DNA of 25,832 bases from CAZGRP01 sp964527995. Lineage in GTDB: Bacteria > Zhuqueibacterota > Zhuqueibacteria > Oceanimicrobiales > CAZGRP01. A program made the position numbers and the translations under genes. Location: positions 1 through 25,832 of the forward strand of contig CAZGRP010000058.1 in assembly GCA_964527995.1 (NCBI GenBank). The letters run 5' to 3'. Shown one piece after another: positions 25,522 to 25,832 of this stretch (the first letter of the stretch is position 1; every line of letters begins with the position of its first letter). The notes under the pieces were generated by a model that was not told the origin of the DNA, searched no databases, and was given only the letters and a program-made list of their open reading frames with translations.

Positions 25522-25613
25522 ACATCGATATACGTTCGCAACTGTCACGAAACAGCGTACTCGCCTGGCGGGCGGGAACGGAGCTGGCTGGTCGGCTGCC
25601 CGACATCGTCCGC

Positions 25614-25721
25614 CTACCCTCGGTTGGCTGGTGAATGCGTACCAGCCGGAGCCAGTTCCCGTGCCACAGCCTCGAGACCCGACTGTCGGATTTCCCCCAG
25701 ACTCCTTGCCTGTGTAGTCAT
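25614..25721 (-). CDS. Short ORF of 35 codons, possibly a gene fragment
   Basis: The ATG at 25721 has a well-placed GGAGG about 10 nt upstream and follows the stop of the membrane protein by 7 nt, so it is positioned like an operon gene. It encodes MTTQARSLGEIRQSGLEAVA followed by 15 residues. The first 25 residues could form a helix similar to the start of small conserved proteins of the type L-x-Glu-Ile-Arg-x-x-Gly-Leu-Glu-Ala-Leu. The rest does not continue that pattern, so it may be a truncated remnant rather than a functional small protein. I do not recognise a function. Confidence 0.3.
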   Translation of the reverse strand: MTTQARSLGEIRQSGLEAVARELAPAGTHSPANRG

Positions 25722-25728
25722 TCTCTGG

Positions 25729-25832
25729 CTACCTCCTCGATCGCTGCCAGGCCACCAGGAACCCGCCGAGGAGGATGAACAGCGCTGCCAGGCTGATGGC
25801 CGCACCGATCTTGAAATCCGCCGGAGCGAAGT
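25729..25832 (-). CDS. C-terminal end of an unidentified membrane protein (cut by window edge)
   Basis: Only the last 33 codons and the TAG stop (25729-25731) are in the window. The peptide FAPADFKIGAAISLAALFIL continues through a hydrophobic helix to a basic end, AWQRSRR. This is one membrane segment with a positively charged cytosolic tail, as in many polytopic membrane proteins. Too little is present to name a family. Confidence 0.6.
   Translation of the reverse strand, partial: FAPADFKIGAAISLAALFILLGGFLVAWQRSRR

Noticed and set aside
1..25832. CRISPR arrays, tRNA or rRNA genes, insertion sequences
   Set aside because: No regularly spaced identical repeats, cloverleaf-like sequences, transposase frames or terminal-repeat pairs flanking a gene were seen on either strand.

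Overview
The window is high in G+C. Every gene I can support (17 intact CDS, one frameshifted gene, one remnant and one doubtful mini-ORF) lies on the minus strand, so transcription runs from position 25832 towards 1. A secreted Wza-type export protein (SLBB repeats), a Tat-type signal on a hydrolase and a Wzz-type copolymerase point to a diderm (Gram-negative) bacterium. Degenerate repeats in three intergenic regions and hydrolases of a peptide-scavenging type would fit a non-proteobacterial heterotroph, but I cannot name the phylum from sequence alone.

Layout in transcription order: (1) 25832-24231: the tail of an unidentified membrane protein, a doubtful 35-residue ORF, a 22-bp inverted repeat and an orphan membrane histidine kinase. 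(2) 24184-17473: a catabolic block with a GH2 beta-mannosidase, an internally deleted AbgB-like M20 peptidase remnant, a Tat-exported D-aminoacylase-like amidohydrolase, and a secreted M14 carboxypeptidase fused to what looks like a dead amidohydrolase domain. (3) 17472-3270: an extracellular polysaccharide locus, starting with a good sigma70-like promoter (TTGACT, 17 nt, TAGATT) directly after the M14 stop codon. Its genes are rmlB, a UDP-sugar 6-dehydrogenase, wza-like, wzz-like (no kinase domain), wzy/ligase-like, GT4, MurJ-like flippase, GT4, GT4, GT4 and a WbaP/WcaJ-like initiating phosphoglycosyltransferase. (4) 3089-1: serS, a class II aldolase with a cysteine-rich tail, and the N-terminal two-fifths or so of an NhaC-type Na+/H+ antiporter cut by the window edge.

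The polysaccharide locus is nearly complete for a Wzx/Wzy-type pathway. The phosphoglycosyltransferase loads the first sugar-phosphate on undecaprenyl phosphate, up to four GT4 enzymes extend it, the MurJ-like protein would flip it, the Wzy-like protein polymerises it, and Wzz and Wza set length and export it. The RmlB and dehydrogenase products suggest a 6-deoxyhexose-derived sugar and a uronic acid in the repeat unit. The genes from about 6 to 12.5 kb look clearly more AT-rich than the flanks, as expected for an exchanged sugar-assembly core.

The most notable signals are: the flippase gene is split into two frames exactly at a run of nine T, which also fits a -1 slippery site; the M14 protein carries an amidohydrolase-like tail without its metal-binding HxH; an AbgB-like gene is reduced to its two ends joined in frame at a Gly-His; and three unrelated families of degenerate intergenic repeats occur in one window.
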